In this document: positions 31,063 through 42,820 of the stretch, in pieces | Position numbering within the stretch: position 1 is the stretch's first letter | How the letters are laid out: each line of letters begins with the position of its first letter | Assembly: GCA_014529385.2 (NCBI GenBank) | Contig: CM043943.1 | Span: forward strand, 102,832,355 to 102,896,354 | Length of the DNA: 64,000 nt | Source: Adiantum capillus-veneris | Taxonomy: Eukaryota; Streptophyta; Polypodiopsida; Polypodiales; Pteridaceae | Direction: 5' to 3' | The notes under the pieces: generated by a model | Database searches by the model: none | What the model was told of the DNA's origin: nothing | The model's input: only the letters and a program-made list of their open reading frames with translations | Position numbers and translations under genes: made by a program

Positions 31063-31958
31063 TCAGTGGAGGGGAATCATCATCATCAATACAAGGCTTG
31101 AGAAGAGTGTGATAATCTTAACACACTTGTAATTTGCATAGGTAGTTAAATAAGTCCATGGTTCATCAACTTTCAATTCTTTGAGGATATCTAGCATAAG
31201 CCCACAAAAAATGTCGAAAGAAATTCGAGAAATAACTAATTGTTCGGCCTGGCCACCTAGCCAAGAGTAGACGAGAGACATATGAAAGTCCACTGATTTT
31301 TTAGGAAAGACTTGGTCCAAATGATTGAGGATAAACCAGATAGCATGGTCAAATCACATACTGGTGGATTTTCATGAAGCTTTAGGGTCAAGAAATTTAC
31401 AAGCACATTTAACATAAGGTCAAAAAACATTCCAAATGGATTCTATGTAGAAATCGGGATTACTTTTAGTAAACTCGATGTTCCCTTTTGTTTGTATGTA
31501 TAAACCTGTATTAGAGGAGCACTTGGAATGATCTATCAGGTTGAGGTTGAAGGGGGCTTTAATGAGTTCTCCTTTGTCTAAGAACTAGCCTCCTTTCATA
31601 ATTTTGAGTTTACAATCCTCAATAGTGATAGCCGGGAGGTTAGCCAGATATACCCAAGTTTCGCTAAGAATAGGTGCCAGAAAAGCCTTGTTAGGTAGAA
31701 CCAAAAGCTGATGGTCCACACCAAAGGATTCAATTTCAATCTATCTAACAGGAAGGAAAGGAAAAACCTTGGATACCTTGGGTACCTTGGGACCATTTCT
31801 AAAAGGTTAGAGTCACTTAGGGAGGAAAGATTGTTTTGGAATTCCCTGACAGCCTCAAGTGCTGCACTATCTTTGAAAAATATTCCACCAATTTGAGGAA
31901 TAGATGGGGCAGTAGGGGCACTGATAAAAGATGGATTGAGCCCACACAATTTTTTCAA
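31063..31958 (-). pseudogene. PLE3 N-terminal domain
   Basis: The frame 31958-31596 (KLCGLNPSFISAP..., DSNLLEMVP) matches PLE1 8037-7351. After shifts, 31320-31063 encodes FPKKSVDFHMSLVYSWLGGQAEQLVISRISFDIFCGLML, with a counterpart in the plus-strand fragment at 57960-58030. Between them the reading KCACKFLDPKAS is recoverable in another frame, showing the cysteine-bearing stretch is shared by three copies. Confidence 0.6.
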
Positions 31959-32328
31959 AAAGCTAGATAATTTTTCTCCAAAAGAAGAAAATAAGGCAAG
32001 CTCTTGCTATTATTGTATAGAAAGTATTGTAAGGTCCCTCCCTAAACCTTAGAGCCATTCAGAAATTGTTTGGACTAGAAAATAAGTTAGAAAAAGTAAG
32101 ATCGACAAAGAAGTTATACGGACAACGAGACTTTACTCCAGAATGAAAAGACAAGGATATTTCATATAAGAAATTACGTCATCCCTATATTTTTCCTTTA
32201 AGATTAAGATTATTTTATACTTCTTTGTCAAAAGTCGCGTGGGAGCTGATCTAGATCGAGAACTAGGAGAAAAAGGGACTAACTTAATTGAAAGGTAAAG
32301 TTAAGAGATAAGAACCAAGAAGAAAATT

Positions 32329-32475
32329 GGGGTCCAATAGCATTCGAGAAGAGAAATGGGGTCCAATAGCAATTGAGAGGAGAATTGGGGTCCAATAGCA
32401 TTTGAGAAGAGAAATAGGGTCCAATAGCATTTGAGAAGAGAATTTGGGGTCCAATAGGAATTGAGAAGAGAATTC
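32329..32475 (+). repeat. 29-31-bp tandem repeat, five copies, each with a CCAAT box
   Basis: Units start at 32329, 32358, 32387, 32415 and 32446 and read (G)GGGTCCAATAG followed by a GAGAAGAGAA-type purine stretch. They end about 15-20 bp before the TATA box, so they look like an upstream activating array. Confidence 0.75.
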
Positions 32476-32489
32476 CAGCCACCATTTCC

Positions 32490-32497
32490 TATATAAG
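32490..32497 (+). promoter_or_regulatory. TATA box of the giant LTR-like unit
   Basis: TATATAAG sits just downstream of the CCAAT repeats, with a plausible start around 32520 (ACACAACACA). No long frame follows; the transcript would be non-coding leader-like sequence with pyrimidine-rich CTCTTC repeats at 32600-32790. Confidence 0.6.
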
Positions 32498-32849
32498 CAA
32501 CCCCTCTCCTTTGTAATTTTACACAACACATATATTGCTAAGCTACTTGCATACTTGCCATGCTCAAGACTATGCTTAAGTAAATCAAGGTTTCCATTCA
32601 ACCTTGCTCTTTCTCTCTCCCTCTCTTCAAGGCGAAACCCTCAACTCTCTTCCTCTCTTGAAGGCCAAACCCTTGAGGGTTTTGTGAAGAAGCTTCTCTC
32701 TCCTTCCTCTTCACCATAAATCCCTTTCCTTCCTCCTTGAGCCTCACATCTCTTCAAGAAGGACTTCAACCCCACTTCCCTCTTGTTTAGAGGAGGTAAT
32801 CTTCATTTCTAGTAGGATTAATTAATCCATGTATTTTAATACTAGGAAG

Positions 32850-34890
32850 GTTTATGTACATCATTTTAGGTTTAAGCTTTAATGGTAAATTTGCACATAG
32901 ATGTAAGCTTTAGTGATTACCTTGCATTTTTAGGTTTTAAGCTTTAATGGAAACCTTGCAATTAGGGTTAAGTGATAAGAGTATCTACGCATCATAAAGT
33001 TAAGCTTCAAAGATAGATTTGCACTCGTAAGCTAAGCTTTAATGATAACTATGCACTTAGATGTAAGCTTTAGTGATTACCTTGCATTTTTATGTTTTAA
33101 GCTTTAATGGAAACCTTGCAATTAGGGTTAAGTGATAAGAGTATCTACGCATCATAAAGTTAAGCTTCAAAGGTAGATTTACACTCGTAAGCTAAGCTTT
33201 AATGATAACTTTGCACTTAGATGTAAGCTTTAGTGATTACCTTGCATTTTTAGGTTTTAAGCTTTAATGGAAACCTTGCAATTAGGGTTAAGTGATCAAC
33301 GTATCTACGCAGCACAACGTTAAGCTTCAAAGGTAGATTTGCACTCGTAAGCTAAGCTTTAATGGTAACTTTGCACATAGATATAAGATTTAGTGATGAT
33401 TACCTTGCATTTTTAGGTTTTAAGATTTAATGGAAACCTTGCAACTAGGGTTAAGTGATAAGAGTATCTACGCATCATAAAGTTAAGCTTCAAAGGTAGA
33501 GTTACACTCATAAGCTAAGCTTTAATGGTAACTTTGCACTTAGATGTAAGCTTTAGTGATTACCTTGCATTTTTATGTTTTAAGCTTTAATGGAAACCTT
33601 GCAATTAGGGTTAAGTGATAAGAGTATCTACGCATCATAAAGTTAAGCTTCAAAGGTAGATTTACACTTGTAAGCTAAGCTTTAATGGTAGCTTTGCACT
33701 TAGATGTAAGCTTTAGTGATTACCTTGCATTTTTAGGTTTTAAGCTTTAATGAAAACATTGCAATTAGGGTTAAGTGATAAGAGTATCTACGCATCATAA
33801 AGTTAAGATTCAAAGATAGATTTACACTCGTAAGCTAAGCTTTAATGGTAACTTTGCACTTAGATGTAAGCTTTAGTGATTACCTTGCATTTTTAGGTTT
33901 TAAGCTTTAATGGAAACCTTGCAATTAGAGTTAAGTGATAAGCGTATCTATGCAACATAAAGTTAAGCTTCAAAAGTAGATTTGCACTCGTAAGCTAAGC
34001 TTTAATGATAACTTTGCACATAGATGTAAGGTTTAGTGATTACCTTGCATTTTTAGGTTTTAAGCTTTAATGAAAACTTTGCAATTAGGGTTAAGTGATA
34101 AGAGTATCTACGCATAATAAAGTTAAGCTTCAAAGGTAGATTTGCACTCGTAAGCTAAGCTTTAATGGTAACTTTGCACTTAGATGTCAGCTTTAGTGAA
34201 TACCTTGTATTTTTAGGTTTTAAGCTTTAATGGAAACCTTGTAATTAAGATTAAACGATAAGCGTATCTACGCATCATAAAGTTAAGCTTCAAAGGTAGA
34301 TTTGTACTCGTAAGCTAAGCTTTAATGGTAACTTTGCACATAGAGGTAAGCTTTAGTGATTACCTTGCATTTTAGGTTTTAAGCTTTAATGGAAATCTTG
34401 CAATTAGGGTTAAGTGATAAGAGTATCTACGCATCATAAAGTTAAGCTTCATAGATATATTTGCTCTCGTAAGCTAAGCTTTAATGGTAACTTTACACTT
34501 AGATGTAAGCATTAGTTATTACCTTGTATTTTTAGGTTTTAAGCTTTAATGGAAAGCTTGCAATCAAGGTCAAGTGATAAGAGTATCTATGCATTATAAA
34601 GTTAAGCTTCGAAGGTAGATTTACTCTCTTAAGCTAAGCTTTAATTGGTAACTTTGCACTTTGGTGTAAGCTTTAGTGACTACCTTGCAATTTTTAGGTT
34701 TAAGCTTTAATGGAAACCTCGCAAATAGGTTAAGTGCTAAGAGTATCTATACATCATTAAGTTAAGTTTCAAAGGTAGATTTGTACGCTTAAGTTAAGCA
34801 TTAATAGTAACTTTGCACTTAGGTGTAAGCTTTAGTGACTACCTTGTACTTTAAGTTTAAGCTTTAATGGAAAGCTCGAAAACTCATAAA
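32850..34890 (+). repeat. 160-bp satellite array, about 13 copies
   Basis: The phrase GATGTAAGCTTTAGTGATTA recurs at 32901, 33061, 33221, 33381, 33544, 33704, 33864, 34024, 34184, 34344, 34503, 34664 and 34823, giving a 159-163-bp period. Copies decay towards the right end. Each monomer contains four diverged subunits that start TAAGCTT and end near TTGCA, so the 160-mer is itself a higher-order unit. AAGCTT (HindIII) sites are frequent. Confidence 0.9.
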
Positions 34891-36702
34891 TTATAGGATG
34901 ACCTTCTAGCTTCCTAAAATGGAAAGCTAGGTACCATAAGAAAAGAGTAGTTGTCTAAGCTCGCTACAAGTAGTTCAATTTTTGGTATTGAAGAGTACTT
35001 CTAAAGTTTTCAATTTCAAGTTTGTTTGCAAATACGGGATGGGGGAGATAGGGGATAACTTCGCGGAATTGATCTCCGTGTTGTTTGAACCGAAAACTCT
35101 ACAAGCTTCCATGGAGATGCCCCATGGATGGCAAAGGATTGCAAAAACCTGGGAATCATACAAAACGGGGATTGAATTTAAAAAAAGTTGGCATTTTCGA
35201 AGAGAAATTAACCATCAAATGCCTATGGCAAAAACTCGCTTGTATTTTCTAAATAAACTTGGCTGGTAGATAATTAATGAAAGTAAGAATCAAGGTTGAT
35301 AAATGAATGAACCTGGAAATTACCAACTAGGAGTTAAAAAAAGGAATCTCGAGAGGTGATAGGGATAGCCCATTGCAAAACATAGATTTAACTAGGAGTT
35401 TTAAAGATTGTCTTGAAATGACCGGGAACCAAGATGAATCTTCTTGGGGTCAATTTGATTGAAAGGCTGGCCCATTGAGAGGATTCTCTTGGGGAACTTG
35501 TCGGAGATTGACCCTTTTCGGCTAGGGTAGTGTAACCGGCAAGTTGTTATACCTAGGTCATTCATGCATGAGGGATAAGGGATGAATGGGTTTGTTTTAT
35601 TTTTGCCCGATCGGGTGAAGTACCCGCGGTATCTTATTGAAAATCGGCCATAATCCGGGTATGGTCTGATGCCAATAGTTGGGTGAGAAGGTTATTCTCA
35701 GGGAGGATGGTGTGAATTTAATTAAGGAAATTTGTTTGACTTGGTTGCTTAAAAAGGAACTGGAAAGGCTAGGAATATAGGGGCTATCCTCTGCATCTAT
35801 CACCAGATGGTGCTATACCTCTCTCGAAATAAAATGCTTAGGAAGGAATGATTAAATTACTTGATCAGCCTTTCGCAAAGACTTAAATATGGGAATATTG
35901 TGAAGGTGTTTCCATTTTGATGGCTTGTAACCGATTATCTTGGCCTGAATGGGGATGGAAGATGAATTGGTTGAAACTAAATGGGTTGCATGATTAGTAA
36001 TAAAACTAGTTACAAGATAATTATAGCAAATAAAGGAAAGAAAATGAATTAAAAGTTTCTAAATCAAGATGTCGTGGGAGCAACCAGATGAATTTCCCTG
36101 AACGAGGGTATGCAATAGATTTCATGCGGCTTGTTGTTTGATGATGTCTGATAGACTGATGTCTTCCTGATTTTGTAGTAGTTAAGTACTACCTCGGGAA
36201 GGGATTTTCATAAAATGGTTCGGTGGGTGGGCGGATCCGGAGGGTCAGATGGCCGGATGTTGATTTAAATTTTTTATGTTAAACGCTAGGACTACGTGGG
36301 ATAAAAATGGGTAATCGGGGACGAGCGAGACCAAGTAGGATTGCAAGATCCCTCTTCTTAGGGGAAAGTGATAACTGTCGTGCCTGCTTGTCAGGAAAAA
36401 GGGGTTATGGAGAACAAGAAAGTAAGAGCAGATCCTCAATTTAAAGATCAAGACAATCAAGACTAAGGACCACGATTTTGGGTGCGGAAATCTATCAAGG
36501 ACAGATTGATTATGAGAAGTGGATAGAATCATTGACTGAAGGGATGTACCCCCTTGGGTTGGCATTCGAGATAGGCCAGAGTCCTGTCTGAATGTCGGTC
36601 CCAAGTGGGAGGGATACCTGCAGATAGATCTACGTCACTCCCTGGAACGGTCTAGAGGATTGAGGGACGTGAGTAGGGTCGAGTCTAGGTATGGCCCCAA
36701 CA
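34891..36702 (+). other. Right part of the giant LTR-like unit
   Basis: This is unique-looking sequence with no recognised gene. A 95-codon frame at 34982-35269 has no familiar motif and I do not call it. The segment ends at the AGTAT duplication. Confidence 0.4.
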
Positions 36703-36725
36703 AGTATAGGAAATTGGGCTATGTA

Positions 36726-36962
36726 CTAGGAAATCTTATTCACCCCATCTTTGGAGTCCTTGTCCAAGGTAGGCACAATCTTGACCCAAACATTAAAGGA
36801 CATCATATGTAAGATAGATATTTTTTTTTCAAAAGATAGAGCCGAGTCATATATTAATTGAGAAGCATCCAAACTACCAATAAATCTAAGGACAAGAGAG
36901 GTATCCACAGAGAGGGGCTCACAAGATAGTTCCAGGCCTTGCGAGAGAGCAAGGGTCTGCAA
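36726..36962 (-). pseudogene. PLE3 N-terminal-most coding segment
   Basis: The frame reads LQTLALSQGLELSCEPLSVDTSLVL, then SLDASQLIYDSAL and WVKIVPTLDKD. It matches PLE1 9506-9337 plus 7990-7960 and shows the uninterrupted target of the piggyBac-like insertion (single TTAA near 36790). It precedes the KLCGLNP region, from which the giant LTR-like unit now separates it. Confidence 0.6.
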
Positions 36963-36986
36963 TAGAAAAAATTAGTTAGTAAGTTA

Positions 36987-37465
36987 TGCTACAAATGGAA
37001 ACATGGTTGCCCTACAAAATACCCAAGATAACACAATATCTAGCATAAACTGACAATTCTGCATACCTGAAAATTCCCATAGCACATAAACCGCGACATA
37101 TGCAAGCAGAGAGAGACTGAGAGCAAGACAAAGCAAAAGAGCACGTGTAGGTGCACCTCCTAGAGTGGAGTGCGGCGAGAGAGAAGAGAGGAGAGAAGAG
37201 AAGAATACACAGACATTGGGTGCAATCTCCCCCCGTGCAAGAGTGACCATTTCCCTCTTGCACGTATTTGTTTTATAGATTTCTTGAATGGTCAAATGTG
37301 AGTACAAATTGGCCGGCCGGTCATAAATGGCCAAAGCTCATAAAAGAGCACTTGAATAATAAAATATACAATATATATGTATTTCCATTCGCATAGGCCT
37401 AGCTCGGTCCAATCTTTTCCACCTTTCACAACTGCAATAAATAATAAAATATCAATTCCATAACA
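36987..37465 (-). repeat. 3' LTR (minus sense) of the LARD-like element
   Basis: Plus-strand ends are TGCTACAAATGG and CCATAACA. The adjoining TACCTCTCCGTT (37466-37477) is the complement of a purine tract, placing the 3' LTR here. Confidence 0.85.
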
Positions 37466-37902
37466 TACCTCTCCGTTGGAAAGCAATTGTCCTCAGTTTG
37501 CGAAGATAAAAATCCACAAACAATACTTGTCAAAAATAATGATTAGAAATCTGTATCAAATAGTAAAAGAAAAATCCATAAAATTAGACAACATTGCTTA
37601 TGCCTATCTTCATCCACATACTACCTATTCTAGTGTCCCATACCACCAGAATAAGTAGTATATGTCATACCCTGATGAATCAGGATATCATTGGTCACAC
37701 CATCATCAATCTCATAATGGCAAGTCTCATCTCATACACACTGCCGTGATAAAATAATCATCAAATACCAAATCCCAATCCAATTCCAATGCCACAATAT
37801 AATTCCAAATCCAAATCACTTTCATTATGTACCCGGGTAACAAAATCATACCAGTTACAGTGGTGGCCAGCCACCCACTGCAGCATGATTTTGTGATTGG
37901 TG

Positions 37903-38101
37903 TTGCCTAAATCGGCTAATCTACACCAATAAGACATGCTGCCTAAATCGGCGAATTTGCACTAATGTTGCCTACATCGGAGAATCTACATTTGATATTG
38001 TTTTAAAAAAATCGTAAAGTTGCAATTTATCAATGTTCTGCCTAAATCGGCGGATCTGAACTAAGATGAGTATTTACACACTGCCTAAATCAGCGAATCT
38101 G
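37903..38101. repeat. Five irregularly spaced copies of CTGCCTAAATCGGCGAATCT
   Basis: Copies start near 37903, 37939, 37968, 38037 and 38081 with one to four mismatches. Spacers are unrelated in length and sequence. Function is unknown; they could be protein or small-RNA target sites in the element's 3' region. Confidence 0.7.
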
Positions 38102-38346
38102 TGTGTACGTGACCAATGGACCAGACAATACATAAAAGAGGAAAATATTTTGTTGGACACCACGTTTGAGTATATCAAATCACTTACAAACTATTTATTG
38201 AGTAATGCAAAGTATCGTAGCTCGTGGTAGTAGCTTCATGGCAAATGTTCTCAATAAAAACTCCATCTAGTACGGTGTTCAAGCCAAAATATGAAAAATA
38301 GCTAGGTGCATAGCTTGAAAGATAAGAAAGCAAGGAGGTATTGGAT

Positions 38347-38440
38347 GTACGTAACGGGATGTTATACTAGATTGGGAAATAGATATACCAATGTATGTAA
38401 CAGGATGTTATACTAGATTGGGAAATAGATATACCAATGT
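38347..38440. repeat. 46-bp tandem duplication
   Basis: Two nearly identical 46-bp units (GGATGTTATACTAGATTGGG...) lie side by side at 38347-38394 and 38395-38440 within the LARD-like interior. Confidence 0.85.
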
Positions 38441-39931
38441 GTGCGTGTGGAGAGAGATAGAAGTAGGAGAAAGCTGCAACTATCAAACTTACACCAAAGT
38501 ATAGTTAACAAAGCCAAGATATGTTAAATGTGTGCTGAAAATAGGCTATGTAAGAAAATAGGATGACAGCCTATTTAAGATAATTCAATTTACATCAAAA
38601 TAAAAACAGTACTACTTGGCCTCTCTAGTGATACTGTTGTAAACAAGACTACATGTGGATTTTGATTGCGCATGGAGGATGTTCATGACTGTTTATGCAA
38701 GAATTAGAAAAGAATTTAGTTAGAAAAACTTTTAAACTTTTGCACACAACTACTCAGGAAAAAAAAATAATCAGAAGATGCTATCATTTACCGTGCCATC
38801 GCGATAACTTATAACAAAAAAAAAACTATGCCTGAGCACAAAATAACGTATTCTCTACTTAGAGAAACTTCATTTTTATTTTTATTTTTCTAAACGAAGT
38901 GGGAAGAAAATGGTGACAAAGCTATCCTTGATTGTGCTTTCATGAGCAAGATGCGTGTTTAGTGGTTGATTACAAATTAGTATGTGAGAGTGAGTGTAAG
39001 AGCTATTTCATGAGTTGGTATCAGTGATGATTGCATTAGTTGCAATTATGGACTGCTTAGGTGGCTATCGAGCAGGTGATTTGATCCAGGATATAGAGAA
39101 ATCATATATACCTTGATGCTTTCCATATACCCTTATGTGAAAATGCCTTTTTGCTATTGTTCTAGTCACTGTCGATAATAGTCTTTATGAACAGTGGATT
39201 ATTGTTGCTTGCCCTCTGTAGACCTTGAGGACGGCAGATAATTGCATTAGGATCAATGTGAAGACTTGGAACATGTAGGTTCATCATCTTGCTTATTAGA
39301 GTAAGAAGCCATGCCATGGGCATGCCAAGCAAGTGTAGTGTTTGGTGTGTAGTTCGAAGCTTTCTAAGATTCAACACTAGGGGGCTCCTGAATGTAGCTA
39401 GCTAGTAGTTAATTCACACTTGTTGAAGGGATGATTTTCTTACTGCCTTGCTGTAAGAGGGATCGAGGCTTGTAACGGTCAAACCCTACACTGCCGGAGA
39501 TTTCACATAGAGAGATATAGAGAAAATAGCAAGAGAGAGGGACCGCGTGCCTATAAGTACTGAATATGGTTGGATATTATAGTTAGCCAATATTCTTATT
39601 ACAATGAGCTCACTGAGCAGTGAGCACTTTCAACAATGCTCAACAATTTTGAAGGTCAAAGTTCAACCAAAAAGAGTGAGATTACATATCATGCTCTTTG
39701 ACTTGACCCACATAATGGAGCATGATGAGTGGAACCTGAGTGGGATCTTAAGACCATAACTATGTTGCAAGAGTCTCGCCCATTCGGGCTTGTTTAATCG
39801 TCTATATTAACAAAAAACTTGATTCAACGATGTAGCATACATTAAAAGAAAACTAGCTCTTGATTGTACAACCTTGCAACTTCATAATCACCCAACCCAT
39901 GGGCTGTGAGAGGTAGGGGGAGACTTAATCA

Positions 39932-40548
39932 GTGTCTCTTGCACAACTCAAGGCGGATGTATTTCGAGATGTATCTGTCGCTTTGGATGTTCAAGAAAAA
40001 GAAGATGTATTTGGACTTACCTATGTTGGAGCTCATGATGATGATGATGATTCTAGTTCTGATTGTAGAACAATTCCAATAAAACTCGTCCTTCTCAATC
40101 TTGGTGAGATCATTGTGCTTTCCACCGACACGGATGCATTGTTGTGTGTGGCGCAAGCCTGCTCCAATTGATCCACTTTACTTCTTGGGTCCACCGTTCT
40201 CAGAAGGGTATGTGTGAATTGGCTCATGCTTTAGTGGGTGAAGAGAAAAGTAGGATCACGACCGGGCGCGAGTCCACTACGGTGTGTCCCTTTGTAGCAA
40301 TTGGGGTCTTGCAATGCCATTCTGAGAGTGGGCTTTGCAGTGTCATGGACCGCTATCGACAAAATAACCCTTGCAATTACTTCGGAGGGTGGTCTAATTT
40401 CAATGTATTCGATGTTGATTCGTATGGGGCGATGAGAGATGGGCTAAGGGAACATACCTTGTGGGTCCCCTTGTCTTCAAAGGACCGTGTTTTGAACCAT
40501 ACAATCTACGGCATGGAGGTTAGCGTAGTAAATAACCTCCCGGTTTGA
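39932..40548 (+). CDS. Unrecognised ORF pair inside the LARD-like element
   Basis: Two plus-strand frames, 39932-40171 and 40144-40548, overlap in different frames. The first has an acidic DDDDDSSSD run near its middle and a predicted helix after it. The second (134 aa) contains CPFVAIGVLQCHSE and a C-terminal FGGWSNFNVFDVDSYG. I recognise no family and see no zinc finger, membrane segment or retroelement motif. They run antisense to the element, so they may be a captured host-gene fragment with a frameshift or intron between the parts. They may also be chance open frames. Confidence 0.3.
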
Positions 40549-40730
40549 CAGTCCTCGGGTCCATATAATTGTTGCCGGTTCAAGCGGTCAATTTGCTAGT
40601 GGAGGCATAGGCAGATAGCCCAAACACGGACGGTATACACATCTCCGGAACACAGAACACCTGGATTGGTATGTGTGTGGAGGTTTTCGACAAAAAGAGA
40701 GAGAAAGCAGGGATGGTATGGCCACCAACT

Positions 40731-40732
<2 letters not shown>

Positions 40733-40775
<43 letters not shown>
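40733..40775. repeat. (GA)n microsatellite
   Basis: A pure GA run of about 42 bp inside the LARD-like interior. Further runs at 41080-41107 and 41318-41367 make this 650-bp segment unusually GA-rich. Confidence 0.95.
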
Positions 40776-40777
<2 letters not shown>

Positions 40778-41074
40778 TTTGGTGATGTCCTCTAAAGAAT
40801 GGAGTCAAAGATACTGGCAATGACACTCCGTAGATAGCTGCAGCTGAGCAAAAATGTGGTGGAAATAAAGAGTTGAAGGTTGGCCGCTGGCTGATTGCAT
40901 GCGTATGGGGCAGCTAGCTATGGTCAAAAAAGGGCTGCAGCTAGTGGTGGGGGGAGTTTAGTGCATGGCGGCCTGTTCATGGATGAGAACTGTAGCCGTA
41001 TGTGATCAACATCATCAAAAAGTGTACGTGCCGAGGTGCATGCGGAGTCACCAAGGTGGTGCTGTGCCAGTTGG

Positions 41075-41107
<33 letters not shown>

Positions 41108-41314
41108 GTTGACGGCCCTAAGAGAGAACATCTCCCACTCCATGGATTGTGTGAGCCTGTGAGTGAGGAAGGGGTTTATTGGTGTGTGCAGTCGCCAGTT
41201 TCCAGTTGACAATGAGAGAGAGTGAATGTTGGTGGTGGCTAAACAGTCAAAAGCAAGAGAAAGAGAGAGCGACATTGAAAAAAATGCAATGCATGAGTGG
41301 TTGGTTGGGCGGCC

Positions 41315-41317
<3 letters not shown>

Positions 41318-41367
<50 letters not shown>
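41318..41367. repeat. (GA)n microsatellite
   Basis: A pure GA run of about 50 bp, the longest of three in the LARD-like interior. Confidence 0.95.
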
Positions 41368-41368
<1 letters not shown>

Positions 41369-42310
41369 GGTTGGCAGCCGTGTTAGCCGTGTCATGGAGG
41401 CGCCATTCTGAGGTCAATATTGACGTGTGGTCCTTTGTTATCTGTCAGAGCCGACCTCTGCATGCCAAGATTGGAGAGTTGTGAGAGTGGTGCAAGAGAG
41501 TGAGATGGTTGGTGGCCGCGGTTTGCAGGGTCAATCTTGTTATGAGGTCGTTGGTGTGAGGCCATGACGCCCTCAATAGGGTTGCCAAAGTAGAAGATTG
41601 CAGCTGGCAAGCTCTAATCAACACTGCGAGTCGTTCATCCCTATTCGACTGTGTATTGCTGCCTATATTAGAAAAGGATTTTTTTTCTTTTTATTCGTTT
41701 AATTCTTTTACAGTGTATATGTCCTAGAGTGGTTTCCTGTAGGTGTGAGTTGCGATGGAGCATCCTCGAGGGGGAGGTCTTGGGTTGGGGACTCGTTGAA
41801 CATATATGGCAAGATTCCTCATTTTTCTTTAAAAATCTCTTTGCTCTTCTTCTCATGCATCATCCTAGTGTAGTAGATTTGGAGTCTAGCCTCTTACGAG
41901 ATCAAAGCCGCTTCAGCTAGATCTTTGAGATCTCTCATAAATTTTCCTATGACGTAACTCTTTTTCTAATGCTCTTGGGGTCACTTCCTAAGATTAGTTT
42001 GGTCTTATTATTCTTATTCTTCCCAGCGTCGCAGATCTAATGATTGTAGGCAATACAATAGCCTAACTCTTTCTCTCTAAGTAAATTGTTATTATAATCG
42101 ATCATTACACTCCAATTCACAGCAACATGACAATACTATGTTTCCTAAATAATCCAATCACGCATGTGAACTTGGCAGATTAATAATAATTAATCACATA
42201 CATGTAATTTTTAAACAAGAAGAATTAAGTGACAGGTATGCATGACTTATCTTTGGTCTCATGACAATATCCATAGTCATGATTGTCGAAAATCCAAGAA
42301 TGTAGGCTTA

Positions 42311-42322
42311 GCTCTGATACCA
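42311..42322 (-). other. Primer binding site of the LARD-like element
   Basis: The minus strand reads TGGTATCAGAGC one base from the LTR. It is the same initiator tRNA-Met site as the Ty3/gypsy element at 13763 and fixes the minus orientation. Confidence 0.9.
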
Positions 42323-42323
42323 C

Positions 42324-42820
42324 TGCTACAGACGGAAACATGGTTGCCCTGCAAAATACCCAAGATAACACAATATATAGCATAAACTGACAATTCTGCA
42401 TACCTGACAATTCCCATAGCAGATAAACCGCGACATATGCGAGCAGAGAGAGACTCAGAGCAAGACAAAGCAAAAGAGGACATGTAGGCGCACCTCCTAG
42501 AGTGGAGTGCTACGCCAGCACGGCGAGAGAGAAGAGAGGAGAGGAGAGAAGAATACACAGACACTGGGCGCAATGTCCCCCCGTGCAAGAGTGACCATTT
42601 TCCTCTTGCACGTATTTGTTTTATAGATTTCTTGAATGGTCAAATGTGAGTACAAACTGGTCGGCCGGTCATAAATGGCCAAAGCTCATAAAAGAGCACT
42701 TGATTAATATAATATACAATATATATATAGATATTTCGATTCGCATAGGGCTAGCTCGTCGGTCTAGTCTTTTCCACCTCTCACAGTTGCAATAAATAAT
42801 AAAATATCAATTCCATAACA
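42324..42820 (-). repeat. 5' LTR (minus sense) of the LARD-like element
   Basis: Minus-strand ends are TGTTATGG and GTAGCA. It is collinear with 36987-37465 except for small indels and substitutions. Confidence 0.85.

Larger units (their letters stand above)
32028..36702 (+). mobile_element. 4675-bp TG...CA insertion without coding capacity (giant solo LTR?)
   Basis: It begins TGTAAGGTCCC and ends GGCCCCAACA, flanked by the 5-bp duplication AGTAT (32023-32027, 36703-36707). The empty site is seen in PLE1 near 7895. It has no internal direct repeat of its own ends, no primer site and no pol-like frame, so a solo LTR left by LTR-LTR recombination is the simplest reading. It carries five CCAAT repeats, a TATA box at 32490 and a long 160-bp satellite, features also known in very long plant LTRs. 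The plus orientation is inferred from the TATA box. Confidence 0.65.
36987..42820 (-). mobile_element. Non-autonomous LTR retrotransposon without pol (LARD-like)
   Basis: LTRs of 479 bp (36987-37465) and 497 bp (42324-42820), duplication AGTTA (36982-36986, 42821-42825), a primer site and a purine tract are all present in minus orientation. The 4.86-kb interior has no protease, RT or integrase frame on either strand. It holds short dispersed repeats, (GA)n microsatellites and a small plus-strand ORF pair. The LTRs differ visibly at many positions, including a small insertion/deletion near 42511, so it is older than the Ty3/gypsy copy. It must have moved with another element's enzymes. Confidence 0.85.

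Noticed and set aside
32279-32601. Three overlapping minus-strand frames with a repeated LLDP/IGP pattern
   Set aside because: They are translations of the 29-bp CCAAT tandem repeat and are not a protein.
37661-37710. CTGATGAATCAGG near 37671, considered as a hammerhead ribozyme core because PLEs and retrozymes often carry one
   Set aside because: There is no GAAA segment or helix III in the right place; no full hammerhead core was found in any PLE or A-unit by eye.
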